Below, in pieces: positions 33,603-45,059 of a stretch of DNA of 64,000 nucleotides. The translations under genes and the position numbers were made by a program. Source of the DNA: Erodium maritimum (taxonomy: Eukaryota > Streptophyta > Magnoliopsida > Geraniales > Geraniaceae); the NCBI GenBank assembly GCA_963921825.1, contig OY997591.1:50613825-50677824 (forward strand). The letters run 5' to 3'. Every line of letters starts with the position of its first letter. Within the stretch, counting starts at the first letter, position 1. The notes beneath the pieces were generated by a model, which worked only from the letters and a program-made list of their open reading frames with translations, did no database searches and was not told where the DNA came from.

Positions 33603-35913
33603 TGTCACGCCCCAAATCCGGCTTTAACCGGACTCGAGACATGACCGGAATTAAAAGTAGAAAAGCAATAGTTAAATACAGAAACTTTTATAATAACAAA
33701 GTAAACTCGCTCAAGCAACAACTATAAATAGTTTCAAACTGTTAATCAGGCACAGCTCAACATAAAGAGTCAAATAAATAATGTTTAAAATACATGACCG
33801 ACATAACTCTAAGATAACCCCAAGATGTCCAAAAGCTCCCGAGCCTCGAACCCACTAGACATCAGCTACACCTGTAAACAGTAAGAAAACTAAAGGGGGT
33901 GAGCTTACGCTCAGTAGGAAAAACCTTAACAACTCAACCCTTAGGTCAATACTGTACTGGATAAACAGATAACTCAAATAACAGTAAAAAAATACGATTA
34001 ACAATGGGATAATGAGTAACAAAATAGAATAAGATAAGTACGAAGCAATAATATATAAACAAGATAACGTTAACTGGAAAAGTTCCATAAAATAATCAAT
34101 ATAAAGTGTCATAACGATTAAAAAGGATCGATTGATATCACGCCAACCACTTGCTTTCTCAGGCCTCCGATCTATGAATAAATTCTAGTGTCACCTCGGT
34201 TCCCATATCCCGATCCACTAGAGTATTCATATCATATCAGATTTTCCCTCGGTCCGGAGGAGACACATACATCGGAGTACCGGAAACCATCCCATGGGGA
34301 TGCTCATCTTCGGTATTCTCGAAAATGTCTCCAAAGGGCCATAGTCATAGGGAACCAAGATAGTGTTCCCGTAGGACACACACACTCTTGGGTGAAACCT
34401 CAGAAACCATCTCTCATGAAGTAATCCCACTCAATATCCCGTAGGATCTGCCGAGCCCTTAGGCCCCTCACATCACTCAATATCCCGTAGGATCTGTCGA
34501 GCCCTTAGGCCCCTCACATCACTCAATATCCCGTAGGATCTGCCGAGCCCTTAGGCCCCTCACATCACTCAATATCCGTAGGATCTGCCGAGCTCTCAGG
34601 CTCCAATAATCAATCAATATCACGTAGGATCTTCCGAGCTCTCAGGCTCCAATAATCAATCAATATCCCGTAGGATCTGCCGAGCCATAGGCTCCTCACA
34701 TCACCCAATATCCCGTAGGATCTGCCGAGCCATAGGTTCCTCACATCACTCACTGTATCTGTCCCATTCCAACCACCACAACGGCACCGGATTACCCCCC
34801 CCGGTGTAGTACCGAACCAAGCAAGCAAACAGACAAACAAACGAACAAGCATACATTTCAAGAATAAGAATAAAGGAAACAAACATTATCATTCATCCAT
34901 CAATCAAAACACACCGGAACACGCTTTCATCACGACGAAGACATCCAACACCACTCCATACTTACCATATACTTACCTGTCACGAACCATCGGTACATCG
35001 ATCACCTGATTGTACCCCTTGGCACAACCAGTCATACTCGATCATCCGTTCAAACCACAATTTATCAACACAATCATTCAATCAACCAAGTAAACATTCC
35101 ACCAGTCAACAATCATGTGAACGATCAATTAAACATTCAATCATATAAGCCGGCGGCGTCTCCGGCGAGCAATGTTGCTCCGGCCGCCGACCACCGCGAC
35201 AGAATCGCTCGTAATCGAGAGGGAACGGAGCGGCGAGGGGCGGATGGTTGCTGGTGACATCGTAGTCGTTGCGGCGAGGCCTGGGATGTGGCTCCCGTTC
35301 TTCTTCTTCCAGATCTGGAGAACCAGCTTCGCCGGCGAGTGTTCCGTTTGAACCTGCTTGTAACTAGCTCGGAAGGCTCGATTCCTGGCGAGGTGAAGCC
35401 GGAATCGAAGAGGGAAGAGGCGGAGGAGGCTCCCACTGCTCGATTCGCTGTCGCCGGCGTGGGTTGAACCGGGGAGCTCGAACCCGAGGCGTTCCGGTGA
35501 GTCTCCTCGGTTTAGAGGGCGGAGCTCTGCTGGTACCGAAGGGAGGAAGAAGAGAGGTGAAAAGGCTGGGTCACAGAGACGCCGGCGATGGCGTCGCGTT
35601 CTGGTGTGCGAGGGAGGCGACGAATCGCGAGAGGGAGCTCGAGGTTGAAGGAGCTCCTCGATCCGCGTGCTAGGAAATGGGACACAAGAGCGGCGACAAC
35701 ACGTATTTACGCGTAGGGTTTGACCCAGGTTTTGGGTTGGGCTGAAAGTCGCGTGGTGTTGGGCCCAAGTCGCGTCTGACTGGCCCAATCCAGTACAGAC
35801 CTTTCTTCTCTCCCTTTTTTTTTTCTTTCCTTTCAAAATACTTGTTACAAAAACCTATTCCAAAGTTTCCAAAATTTCAAAATAATACCCTTTTGAAAGA
35901 GCCGGGTTTTACA
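33603..35913 (+). mobile_element. LTR-like unit, copy 4 (2.3 kb) inside the Harbinger transposase
   Basis: It starts TGTCACGCCCCAAATCCGG and ends GCCGGGTTTTACA. The 5-bp flanks are ACCGT and ACTGT (one mismatch). It has the GGGTGAGCTTACGCTCAGTAGG block also found, reversed, in copy 3, and a 46-bp minisatellite. The part at 35150-35700 is GC-rich with gene-like composition, but its open frames have no recognisable domain. Fossil; no retroelement proteins. Confidence 0.6.
34432..34760. repeat. 46-bp minisatellite inside LTR copy 4
   Basis: AATATCCCGTAGGATCTGCC recurs at 34433, 34479 and 34525 with a 46-base period. Diverged units follow to about 34760, about seven in all. Confidence 0.8.
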
Positions 35914-36030
35914 ACTGTTGTACATTTTTGATATGAAGATAAGGAAACTTTTCCCATAGCATCCAACCGTGTCGTGAAATACGTATCTTGATTTGTGAAA
36001 CGCAATGCATGTTGATCCTCCTTTGGCACT

Positions 36031-36660
36031 GATGTCATGCAGGACTGGTAGAATTTTCTTAGACTCCCACACCGGTAGTAGAAGTCTGGTAGCTTTTCAT
36101 ACTGCAGTTGGACGAAGTGGGCTCCCTGAACCCTTCAAACTGGAGACGAAAATGGCGGCGGAGAGGCCTGGAAATATTGATTTCTACCCAAAGCTAAAGG
36201 TAGTTATCTCATCCCTATTGTCGGGCTTGGTTCCTTGTTATGACATATGGGAGGTACGCACTTCCACTAGAATATCAAACGCTTGAATGGAGATACGGAG
36301 ACTTTGGAAGATGAGGTTTTCCGGATGGGTATGCGGCGACAGTGGTGTGAGAAATAGGAATGCTTTATTGAAGGTCCACGATTATCTAGGCCTGATGTTC
36401 TCCATCGTTTCCTGTGTCGGAAAGAAGAATAAAATGATTCGGTTTGTGAGGGGTTGGATAACCAAGCCCCGGATGTTCCATGTAATCGCCAGTAGTCCAC
36501 AAAGAGCGTTGGGGCTGAGCTTTTTATAGGTAAGGAGGAGGTCGTCCAAGGAGGACTGATATCTAGCTTCGTCGACTGTGGGGACCGTGCCGACTGGGAT
36601 GTCGATAACCTCGTCGTCATTGTATACGAAGTCAGCATGAGATTCTTCAAAAAATAGCAC
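36031..36660 (-). pseudogene. LINE (L1) ORF1 remnant, minus strand
   Basis: Read from 36660 down: LLTYKKLSPNALCGLLAITW and GLVIQPLTNRIILFFFPTQE are the DUF4283 start of a plant L1 ORF1. This is followed in other frames by SWTFNKAFLFLTPLS and, near 36085, a zinc-knuckle-like QYEKLPDFYYRCGS. Several frame changes. It abuts the broken Harbinger transposase on the left and an ORF1 in the opposite direction on the right. Confidence 0.55.
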
Positions 36661-36669
36661 CGTTATTCT

Positions 36670-37960
36670 AATCTAAATGTTCTCAATAATCACAGGAGTG
36701 GATTTGAACGTTGTGGAAGTTGGGGTCGAGATGGTGGTTGATGGAGAGCTGTCAGGCCTAGACCCTATAATCGACTTTAAGGAGAAAGGTAAGATGGGGT
36801 GAGGGTTACGGTCTTCGGAGTCTAGGGTGTGGGTTTGTGGTAACGAACCCTGGTGCTTCGATGGTTGGGTCCTGTTGCTTAGGGACCTAGACCCGTGCGC
36901 TCGTGAGATGCCTGCTCTTGACCGTGTGTAATTATGGTTCCATGTTAGGGGATTACCGCCTCTGGTTCGGACGAGAGAGACGGGTGTCTTTATCAGGGAT
37001 GCCCTAGTGATGTGTGTGGATGTCCCATGTGACCAATGGGGCATATGTTGGGGAGGGGTCATCAAGGTCCGATTCTGGCATTTCCTGGAAAGACCCCTGA
37101 GAAAGGGGTTGGTGCTCTGGTTCCCAGAGTTCCCGGAGCCTATCAGTGTGGAGCTCACGTACTCAAAGCTTCTGAGCTTTTGCTATAACTGTGGCCGGCT
37201 CGGCCATATCCTGACGGATTGTACGTGGGCGGTTCAGGGACCACCTCGATTTGGTTCTTTCATGCTGGAGTATAACAGGGAGAAGCAGGTCAAACGGTAC
37301 GCCACAGACTGGGGGGAGATGGCCAGCTTACCTAGCCCAACGGGTTTTGCCCTGCTATGTACTTTAACGCTGTAAAAAGCCCCTCGGACTCCCACGCCTT
37401 CTCGACTGGAGTTCCAGGGTTTGACCAGTATGGTTCAACCTCAGCCCCATGCCTCTCGTCCAGGGGTTCTGCCGCAAAATTCCACTCAGGGTGAAGGAGC
37501 TCGTGCGGGAGTGGGAGCACCAGAGGCGGTACAGTCCAGAGTGGCTGGACTGGGGGATGACCAGGGTACCCTCAAAAGGCCGACGATTGGGGACCCTCGA
37601 GATGATCAATTCAGGGCGGGGAAGCAGCCCCACCAGGTGGAATGAGTAGTGAACTAGGCATCAGGGACTGAACCTGTGAGGGGTCACTGTATGATGCACT
37701 GCCTCCCCCATCATTTTTACCGTCGAGGGCCCTCTGAATCTCCGGTCTTCTAGTCTTCCCACTCGTCTTCTATCATTGCCCGTGAGGCATCAAAACACCG
37801 TCCGTGGTGATTATGGTACTAAAAGGGTCAAAGAATCATCGTTCATCAATTCTGACCCTCTCTCAGTGATCGAGGAGCTTGTTCTTCAATGCGCATTTAT
37901 GTAATCGTAGTTGATTAATAATATTGCATCTTTCCCTAACAAAAACCTCTTAGATTCTCG
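36670..37960 (+). pseudogene. LINE (L1) ORF1 remnant with zinc knuckle, plus strand
   Basis: Read on the plus strand: GNEPWCFDGWVLLLRDLDPC at about 36840, PPLVRTRETG at about 36960, CDQWGICWGGVIKVRFWHFL at about 37030-37080 and the zinc knuckle CYNCGRLGHILTDC at about 37180-37220. These are DUF4283 plus the zinc-knuckle part of L1 ORF1. It matches closely the minus-strand remnant at 43340-44150, so both belong to one LINE family. A 3' tail (TTGATTAATAATATTGCATC, then A-rich) ends near 37960 with no ORF2 between. Confidence 0.65.
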
Positions 37961-38465
37961 ATTCACTAATCAGTGAATAGAGATCCAATTAATACCAGAT
38001 GTACGTGCTCTTATCAAATCTGAGGAGAATCAATTGCAGTCGCAAATATTGAAACCAAAGTGGGTTTGAAATCATCCGCGTCTGCGTCGGTTTGTATGGT
38101 TGACAATTGATGGGAATTGGGGTGGGTTGTTGACATTGAAATTGAATGGGTTTTACTTTTTCCATTCCATTGTTTGGTGAATTGGCGTTTCCAAGGACTC
38201 TTAGTCGTAACATATTTATTTATGCATTCATCTTTAATGCGGACATTGACACGGTAACATTCCATCTCCATCACATGATAAATGAACAATTACTTGCATT
38301 TTCAAGAAATAAACACCAAAGTGGGCTATTACATTTACTAGTAGGTGATTGAACCTTCGTCTCTTCTTCGTTCCTCTACATAATAACACATCACATCCAC
38401 ATTTCACTCGCTCGCAGTCGCACACACTTTCTTAGTCTATTTTCTTGTTTCCCACGATCAAGTTC

Positions 38466-40434
38466 ATGACGACCACGTTATGGAGAAGATGCGGTGCCCG
38501 TATGCTCAATCTCGGCCACAGCACGTCGCCGGCGCAGCCCCTCCGCCGCCTCTGTTCTCCTCCACCTCCCGATTCGCCCTCCTGGTTGCGCAGAGGAGTA
38601 TCGTGTTCCTCCTACAAATTGGGTGGAGTGGGATTGGGAGGGCTGGGTAAAGGAGAGCCGATATCGATGAGCGAGGCGAAGAGGCTGCTGAGACTGGTGG
38701 ATGTGAATTCGCTCAAGGAGAGTCTGGGGGTGGAAGGGAGGGAGGTGATCGAGTACTCGGAGCTGCTGAGGGCGTGCGAGTCCTCGGGTATTGCCAGGTC
38801 GCGGGACGAGGCTGTGGCTTTCTCTCGCGTCCTTGACGACGCTGGGGTCATTCTCCTCTTCCGGGATAAGGTTTATCTTCATCCCAGTAAGGTATTTTAT
38901 TTACCCATTTTCATTTCTAATCAAGGGTTGTTGCTGTTGCTTCCCATTTCCATTTCCATATCCATTTCATTGGTCTTCTAATTTGCTTTCTCCATGCCCC
39001 ATTTCCTCAATTTCTTCTTCCCTTTTCTCATGTTCTCATTGCAAAATTTCCTTCTTTTTAGCCACCAACCCATCTTACAGTAACACACTTTTTTTTTCCC
39101 AAAGGGTAACACCAGAAACTAATTATTATAAGAATGCACCTTTTAAAAATTAACTATAAACAAATTAGTCGATCAAATTAACAATATCAAGGTAATTGTT
39201 AGACATTTTCGGTTAGAAATGACATAAATATCAAGGTAATTGTTAGACATTTTCGGTTAGAAATGACATAAATCGTTAAAATTTTTTTCAAGAATTAACT
39301 CAAAAACTAATTATAGACTTGTTAGTTTACTAGTTTTTTTTTAACGTTTTTTATCAATCTAACGGAAAATGTTAGTTTACACAATTACCTTAAGTGTACT
39401 GTATAAATTTGTTAATCAAATTTGTCTGTAGATAATTTTTTATTTCAATAGTCAAATAACCATTTTTGGAGTTTTTCCTTTTTTCTATGCCTATTTCTTT
39501 CATAGCTATGACTGTTTTGCTTCCTGCTCTTACATTACACAGTGGATGAAATAGTTTGTGATCTCTAACTTGATTAATCCCAGGTAGTTATGGTAGAAAC
39601 TTATTCTGTTCATTTTTAACTCTTGAATTGAATCTGAACACTATACAATGAGTAAAATGCCTTCTTGAGACTGAGTAGTAACAACTTTCAGAAACAGGGG
39701 CATACACAAAATGTATATGCTTTCTGGGAGCTTGACATGATGTGCTATAGAAATGTCAAAGCAAGAATGAACAAAGTTGCTGCTTGTGTATTTCATTGGA
39801 AACAATGCTTGGGTCCAAGGTTTATAACACCACTTAGCCCCACATTTACTGAATTTGAGACCATCACATGTGGAAATACAGAAATACTAACTGTGTTGCA
39901 TTAATCTGCCTTGGAGAATTAAGCCCTTCTTGATTGGGCCAATTTCAGGTGGTGGATCTGGTGAGAAGAGCAGTGCCCCTCTCACTCATGCCTGAAGATG
40001 ACCCGGTGATAGCTGAGTTCAATAAGCTGCAAGAGAAGAAGGAAGAAATAGATGTGATGGCACACAAGCAGGTTCGACGCATCCTGTGGACCGGACTTGG
40101 GTTTTCAGTGGCACAGGTGGGGCTCTTCTTTCGTCTAACATTCTGGGAATTCTCATGGGATGTGATGGAACCCATAGCTTTTTTTACTACAGCTATTGGC
40201 ATAGTCGTCGGTTATGCCTACTTCCTTATCACGTCGAGAGATCCCACTTACCAAGACCTGATGAAGAGGCTCTTTCTCTCGAGGCAGAGGGCGCTGCTCA
40301 AGAAGCACAGCATTGATCTTGAAAGATTGAAGGAGTTGCAGATGAAGTGTTCAGCACCTGTGGATGCCGCTACTTCTATTAAAAATCGCGTTGGGGTTGA
40401 TGTAAAACTGGATGATGCCTTACATAAGGATTAA
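38466..40434 (+). CDS. MCU: Mitochondrial calcium uniporter, pore-forming subunit
   Basis: It forms the Ca2+-selective channel of the inner mitochondrial membrane. Two exons are inferred: 38466-38891 and 39949-40434, joined in phase 0 at Lys/Val, with a 1057-base intron; the product has 303 residues, which fits plant MCU proteins. The N-terminus is Arg-rich with almost no acidic residues ([13 protein letters not shown]), as in a mitochondrial presequence. The matrix domain covers about 70-180. Two membrane helices (about 188-207 and 218-236) flank the pore signature WDVMEP at 212-217, whose Asp and Glu bind calcium. A Lys/Arg-rich coiled coil follows ([20 protein letters not shown]). The ATG at 38466 is the first in frame. 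No break is seen. Plants have several MCU paralogues; which one this is cannot be told here. Confidence 0.93.
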
Positions 40435-40840
40435 CAGTTTTTTTCTTTCAGATTTTTTCCAACCTTGTATATGTAAGGTTAAGGGATTGAAAGTTGTTAT
40501 TCACCAATCCATATCACCCCCCAGTTTTTTGCATCTCGAACATTGACCAATAGAGGACTGGTTGGTAAGCAATGGTGTCGATGAGTTGTTATGTTGTCAG
40601 GAGTCCAACTATTGGAATTGGGCTACTGCAATCTTATCCAATTATTGTTAGGACGTGTAAATGTGAACAAATACGTGGTTTCAGTATTATGCATACGTGG
40701 CCGAGTACCTTAGAGCTTATAGTGTGTGTGTTGACGTTTTAGTTTGGCCTGATGGGATGATATAGATTGTCTCATCAACTGTATAGCATGAGTCCAAGAG
40801 CCCATCCCATTTGAACCAATATAAAAATGCATTGTTATCT
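40435..40840. other. 3' flank of the MCU gene
   Basis: T-rich and AT-rich, with the expected 3' UTR of MCU (TTTTTTTCTTTCAGATTTTT right after the stop). Nothing else was recognised. Confidence 0.4.
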
Positions 40841-40849
40841 TCCTCTTCT

Positions 40850-42380
40850 TCTTTTTATGAGAAATAAAGAACAAAGCGAAAGAAAACTCTCAAAATAGGT
40901 TATATACAAACAAAAGCAATCTCTAACAAGGTTTTTAGCCCAAAGATTTGGGGTGTGAGTAACCTTAACAATGACAAGTTTGAAACACGCCTCAACCTGA
41001 AAAGCCAAACAAACGTGTTGGGTCTAACAATTCTTATATCCGAATTTATCAATCTTGAAACGAACAAGTAAAAATCAAAGGTCTACAACCTAAATAAATA
41101 ATATGAAGCTCAGGCAGAAAACAAAGGTCTTAGGCCTATAATCGTAGGCATCCTCAATTAAGGATCCTAGACAGAACTAAGCTCAAACACATCACAATAA
41201 AGGGATTACAACCAAGATACAACCAGTAAAAAAACAGAACTAACAAAGGCCTTTGGCCTACAAAATGACACAAGAAACAAACGAAACAAAATACCTCCCA
41301 ATAACCCGACAACCAACCACCATCCACAGCTCCAAGCAATACGTTCCCGGAAACAAAAGGCTTAATACTCGGACAAACCTAAAACTCACTGGAGCCACTT
41401 GGACCCTGGCACGCCGGTGGACAACACCACTAGCCGGTAGAGTTAGACCTTTGTACCCGACCCAATCAGTTCTGCAAACAAAGCCAATACTTGACTAAAC
41501 CCTTGACGTCAGTCAATACTGGGACCGTCGAGTCTCCGCCATAAGCGTGACCAGATGAGAGCATAACAACCAATTCAAAGTTCAAAGAGAGGAAGAACAC
41601 GAGTGAAAAGCCAAATCTGTGAAGTTCAAGATAAGCAAACCTCCCTAGCAGCGAGTTCAAACCCGAACCACGACGATCCTCACCGGAGAAGATGAAGAAG
41701 CGCATCCCACGACCAATTCAGATTAAAGATGCGTAGCTAAAAAGCGAGCTTATAACGCTGCAACGCCTGAGGAGAAACCATCACAACAACAAGGGGTGAC
41801 AGGATCTGCGATAATCTTTTGCCTAAAAAGTCGTCCCACGACCAAATCTCAAGACATCCCCAAAACATCGGTAACTTCCTTCCAGTCAACTCTGGAGACG
41901 AAATCCTAAGACGTAGCAAAGAGGTCAAGATGGTAAGAAGGGATGACGGTGGCAAGACATATCTGGTACGTCGGAGCCAGACACGTCAAGATCAGACCAA
42001 ACGCCAGCCCAAAGGCCGACTATGAAAGTAGATCTATGACGAACAAAGACCGAGAAGGACAGTGGCACGTCACGGTTGAAGACGACCGAACTTACCTATC
42101 CCGGAGCCGTGAGTCCTAGTAAGAGATGAGAAATCGAGCGAGCAAACGATGTCTCTGGCCCAAGAGGTGTCCAAACCGAAACCGAGTCCAAGGTGAAGGC
42201 CCGAGCAATAAAGGGAGCGGTAGATCGACAAAGCAAAGAGAAAGGACGAGCGGGTTGGGGGAGAAGGAGGGGTAACAGTGTTCACCACTGGCAATGTCCA
42301 TGGATGGAGCCAATACCGGCGGTGAAAATAACAAAAGAGGGTGGGGAGTTATAGTAGTTGGCGGCTATGGTTCAGAGTCG
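40850..42380 (-). mobile_element. Probable LINE-derived element without ORF2
   Basis: Read on the minus strand, the 5' part (about 42380-42080) is GC-richer and 5'-UTR-like. The 3' part (from about 41300) is T-rich and ends GTTCTTTATTTCTCATAAAA, in the style of plant L1 tails. No ORF with a recognised domain lies between. No convincing target duplication was found, so ends and class are tentative. Confidence 0.35.
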
Positions 42381-42802
42381 AGAGAAAAAGTGCGTAGCTT
42401 TTTTCCGATCGAAAGTACTTTGTATAAAATGCATCTAAGACGGTCTGATTCTCTTATGAGATCTAGTGTTCGAATTTTAATGAGTTATTTGTTTGTGTTT
42501 GCATTTTAGTGAATTGTTTGTTTGAAAGTAGATATAAGGAAACTATTAGGTTATAAACTGGATTAAGATTCGTCCATAAAAATTATGTGTTACTTACGTA
42601 AATCTTCTCAATGGAGCACAATCTACACGGTAGAAAATTGTAGAATTAAACATGAGAAATATTACAACTACTTTATCACCACTGAAAATTTTAAAAATAC
42701 GAAGGATACAAAAGAGTTTATGTTGAAGAGGGTGGCTGAGATTGTAATTTTGAAACTCCTCATTTAGGAATAGTTTATTCAAACAATACAGGCACGAGAA
42801 GA
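42381..42802. other. AT-rich spacer
   Basis: Short open frames on both strands, none with family features. Nothing was recognised. Confidence 0.4.
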
Positions 42803-42814
42803 TGTTGAGTTGAA

Positions 42815-45039
42815 TTTTTTTTTGAGCAATAGAACGAGCAATAGCTTATTGAATCTTTTATCGTTATAACCGTCGCAGACGGTTTTGAAAGCTATAAAGA
42901 CAAGGACAAAATATGAAGAAGGGGAAAGGGGTGCCAGAAATTTAGGATCTCAACAACGGTGATGGTGGGAGGCAAAGCATCTACATGGGACCCCTCCCAG
43001 GACCAGTCCCCGATGCTTCTCTTGCCTCTCATTCCTCCTGGCGGGGCTGTTTCCCCGCCCTGACCTATTCCTCCCGAGGTGCTCCAACATCTGACCTCTT
43101 GATTGCTCCAGTTCCCTCTCCATTTACCGTAGAGGGTGTTGGGACCGTAGCCTCCTTTTCCTCTAGACCTCCACGCGGTGCACCACCTACCTTACCAAAG
43201 GACGATGGTGGGGCCCCCAAGATCGAGCCGACATGTGACTGAACAGCTTCCAGGCGGGTCATACCTCGAGTCTCCAATCCATGAGGCACGGAACTCGGGG
43301 TAACCCGAGGGGTTCTATCTAGGGATAAGGTGCCACTAGGGTTCACGCCATTGGGAGTAGGTGACCGATCAACCTCTCCCCAATATGTCGCATAGGCCTT
43401 GGTCTTCTAGTCCCTATGATATTCCAGCATAGAGGAGCCAAATCTCGGGGGGGGGGGGGGGGGGGGGCTTTGGCTGCCCAACACTCCTTCAAGTCATGGC
43501 CAAGTCTACCACAGTTATAGCAGAAGCTTGGACTAGGTGAGTTCAATGTGGATTGGCTTAGGCAATTCCTTTAACCGAAGTATTAGTCCCCTCCGGAGCG
43601 GCCTCTCAATGAGATGCCAGAAGCGAACCTTAACAGTGCCCCCAGCACATGCCCCACTTATCACATGAGTCCTCCACATATGCCCCCACAACATCCCCGA
43701 TAGAGGTACCAGTCTCTCGTGTCCTTACCAGAGAAGGAAAACCCCTGGCGTGCGCCCACAGATCCCCGAGTAGTAGAGCCCATCCGTCGAAGCACCATGG
43801 CTCATTGCCTCGTACCCACGCCCGAGCCTTAGAGGACCGGAAGTATAAGCTAAAGAGTCTCGGCCCTAAGTCCTTAATCACAAGCCCCTCAATCGCCTCC
43901 GCCCATGCATTCGTGATGATACGTAGGATAGTTTCCTTCTGAGGGATCTTTGAGGACCACAGTTTTCCCAGCATGCCCCATTGCTGATGGGCAATGGTTG
44001 TCGATGTTGCCCGGGAAGACGAGACAAACACCTCAACCTCCACCTCCACCTCCACCTCCTCTTCCAATGAACAGGATGAGAGACCGTCCTGTAGACCTTG
44101 AAGCTCCGAGAACAAGTCAGCCGAGGGTGGAGGAAACTCCTCCGTCGCCAAGTGCCTCGACCGATCCTACGTCATTCCTGTCGGCGTTACAAGGCACGTT
44201 GGGATAAGAAAAATCTTGTCCTTGCCGGGGAGGAAACGTTCTAACCCTAGGGCCACCATTGCTGACCTAGGAAGGTCCTCCATCGGGGCTTTTCCTTTGG
44301 CCGGGTCTCGCTGCAACGGCGGTGCCCTAGCAGGGCTAGAGATCAGTGTATTCACCGCCTTAACCCATGCACCCGTAGTAGGGGGAGACGGGGCATGCTC
44401 TTGACGCGGTGGTGAGGAAACCCTAGCCACCGCACCTCTTTGGAGAGGATCCGATGACGGCGGAACCTTAACAACCGTGCCACCCTATTGGGATTAGTCA
44501 GAGCGAGGTCGTGACTGGTATGGGGGATCGGTAAACAAGGATTATGGGGAGGGAGGGCTAGAAAGCCCTTACTTAAATATGAAGTAACTGTGGGTCGCTT
44601 GGTAACCGACCTCCCACGTCTTGGTTTCACGATCGAAACCGGGGAAGCTACCACCATTGAGAAGGAGATCCCATCCGAGGTTTCTCCCGAAGGAGGGAGA
44701 GCCGAGATCTCCACCACAGGCGGCGAAGCAGGGGGTGCCCTAATCATCTTGGGTTATCTCCGCCGGCGACTCTTCTCCCCCATACCGTGACCGGTCTGTA
44801 GGGGACAAGGTAAAGCCAGGAGAGCATCGTCGGTAGGAGCGACGACAGGGAGCACAACGGGAACCACCGTGGAAAGCATGTTGACAGCGACGGGGGAAGA
44901 GGAAAGCATCATAGCTTCGTGTGGCTAGGGCTAGGAGAGAGTCTCAAAAGTTGAGAGAGTTTTTTGATCAAATTGTTGTTTCCTATTATTTGTTTTTTCT
45001 TGGTTGTGCATTAGAGAGAAAAGAAGAGAAATATTAGTT
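42815..45039 (-). mobile_element. LINE-derived element with 12-bp target duplication, ORF1 but no ORF2
   Basis: TGTTGAGTTGAA flanks the insert at 42803-42814 and 45040-45051. The minus-strand 3' end is a run of nine A (plus-strand T run at 42815) after ATTGCTC. The 5' end lies at 45039, before a GC-rich leader (CTCTCTCCTAGCCCTAGCC). It has an ORF1 with a DUF4283-like domain and zinc knuckle, then goes straight to a 3' UTR. At 2.2 kb it is far shorter than a full L1 (about 6 kb). Because the 5' part, the 3' tail and the target duplication are all present, the missing ORF2 is an internal loss that existed before insertion. Confidence 0.75.
43340..44430 (-). pseudogene. ORF1 of the LINE-derived element at 42815-45039
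   Basis: The intact stretch 43630-44151 reads MATEEFPPPSADLFSELQGL, an acidic Glu/Val repeat, then the DUF4283-like domain (GLVIKDLGPRLFSLYFRSSK, GNEPWCFDGWALLLGDLW, LVRTRETGTSIGD). Past a stop and frame change, the zinc knuckle CYNCGRLGHDLKEC lies at about 43490-43530. Upstream, 44167-44430 holds the N-terminal part in another frame. A run of about 20 G at 43449-43468 (poly-Pro on the minus strand) lies right after the knuckle and may be a sequencing or slippage artefact. Confidence 0.65.
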
Positions 45040-45059
45040 TGTTGAGTTGAACTTTTATT

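Larger units (their letters stand above)
32820..36030 (-). pseudogene. PIF/Harbinger transposase, split by an LTR insertion
   Basis: On the minus strand the N-terminal side lies at about 35914-36030 (frame TYFTTRLDAMGKVSLSSYQK). After the LTR unit it continues at 33602 and below: RQLCYEIATDGLDEYLKIGE, TTSLECLRKFYSGIIKAF and GFLYMLGSLDCMH, the conserved block just before the first catalytic part of the plant PIF nuclease. Beyond that it decays into several frames (GRTTGME, TYGFGTRSLAGW). The further N-terminus is missing; LINE sequence begins there. It could be the transposase source for the neighbouring ORF1-only elements or an unrelated copy. Confidence 0.65.

Noticed and set aside
34432-34760. 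CRISPR-like array
   Set aside because: 46-bp units abut directly with no spacers; an ordinary minisatellite.
35141-35836. 231-codon minus-strand open frame
   Set aside because: It lies wholly inside LTR copy 4, is Arg/Ser/Pro-rich without any domain, and overlapping frames are equally open.
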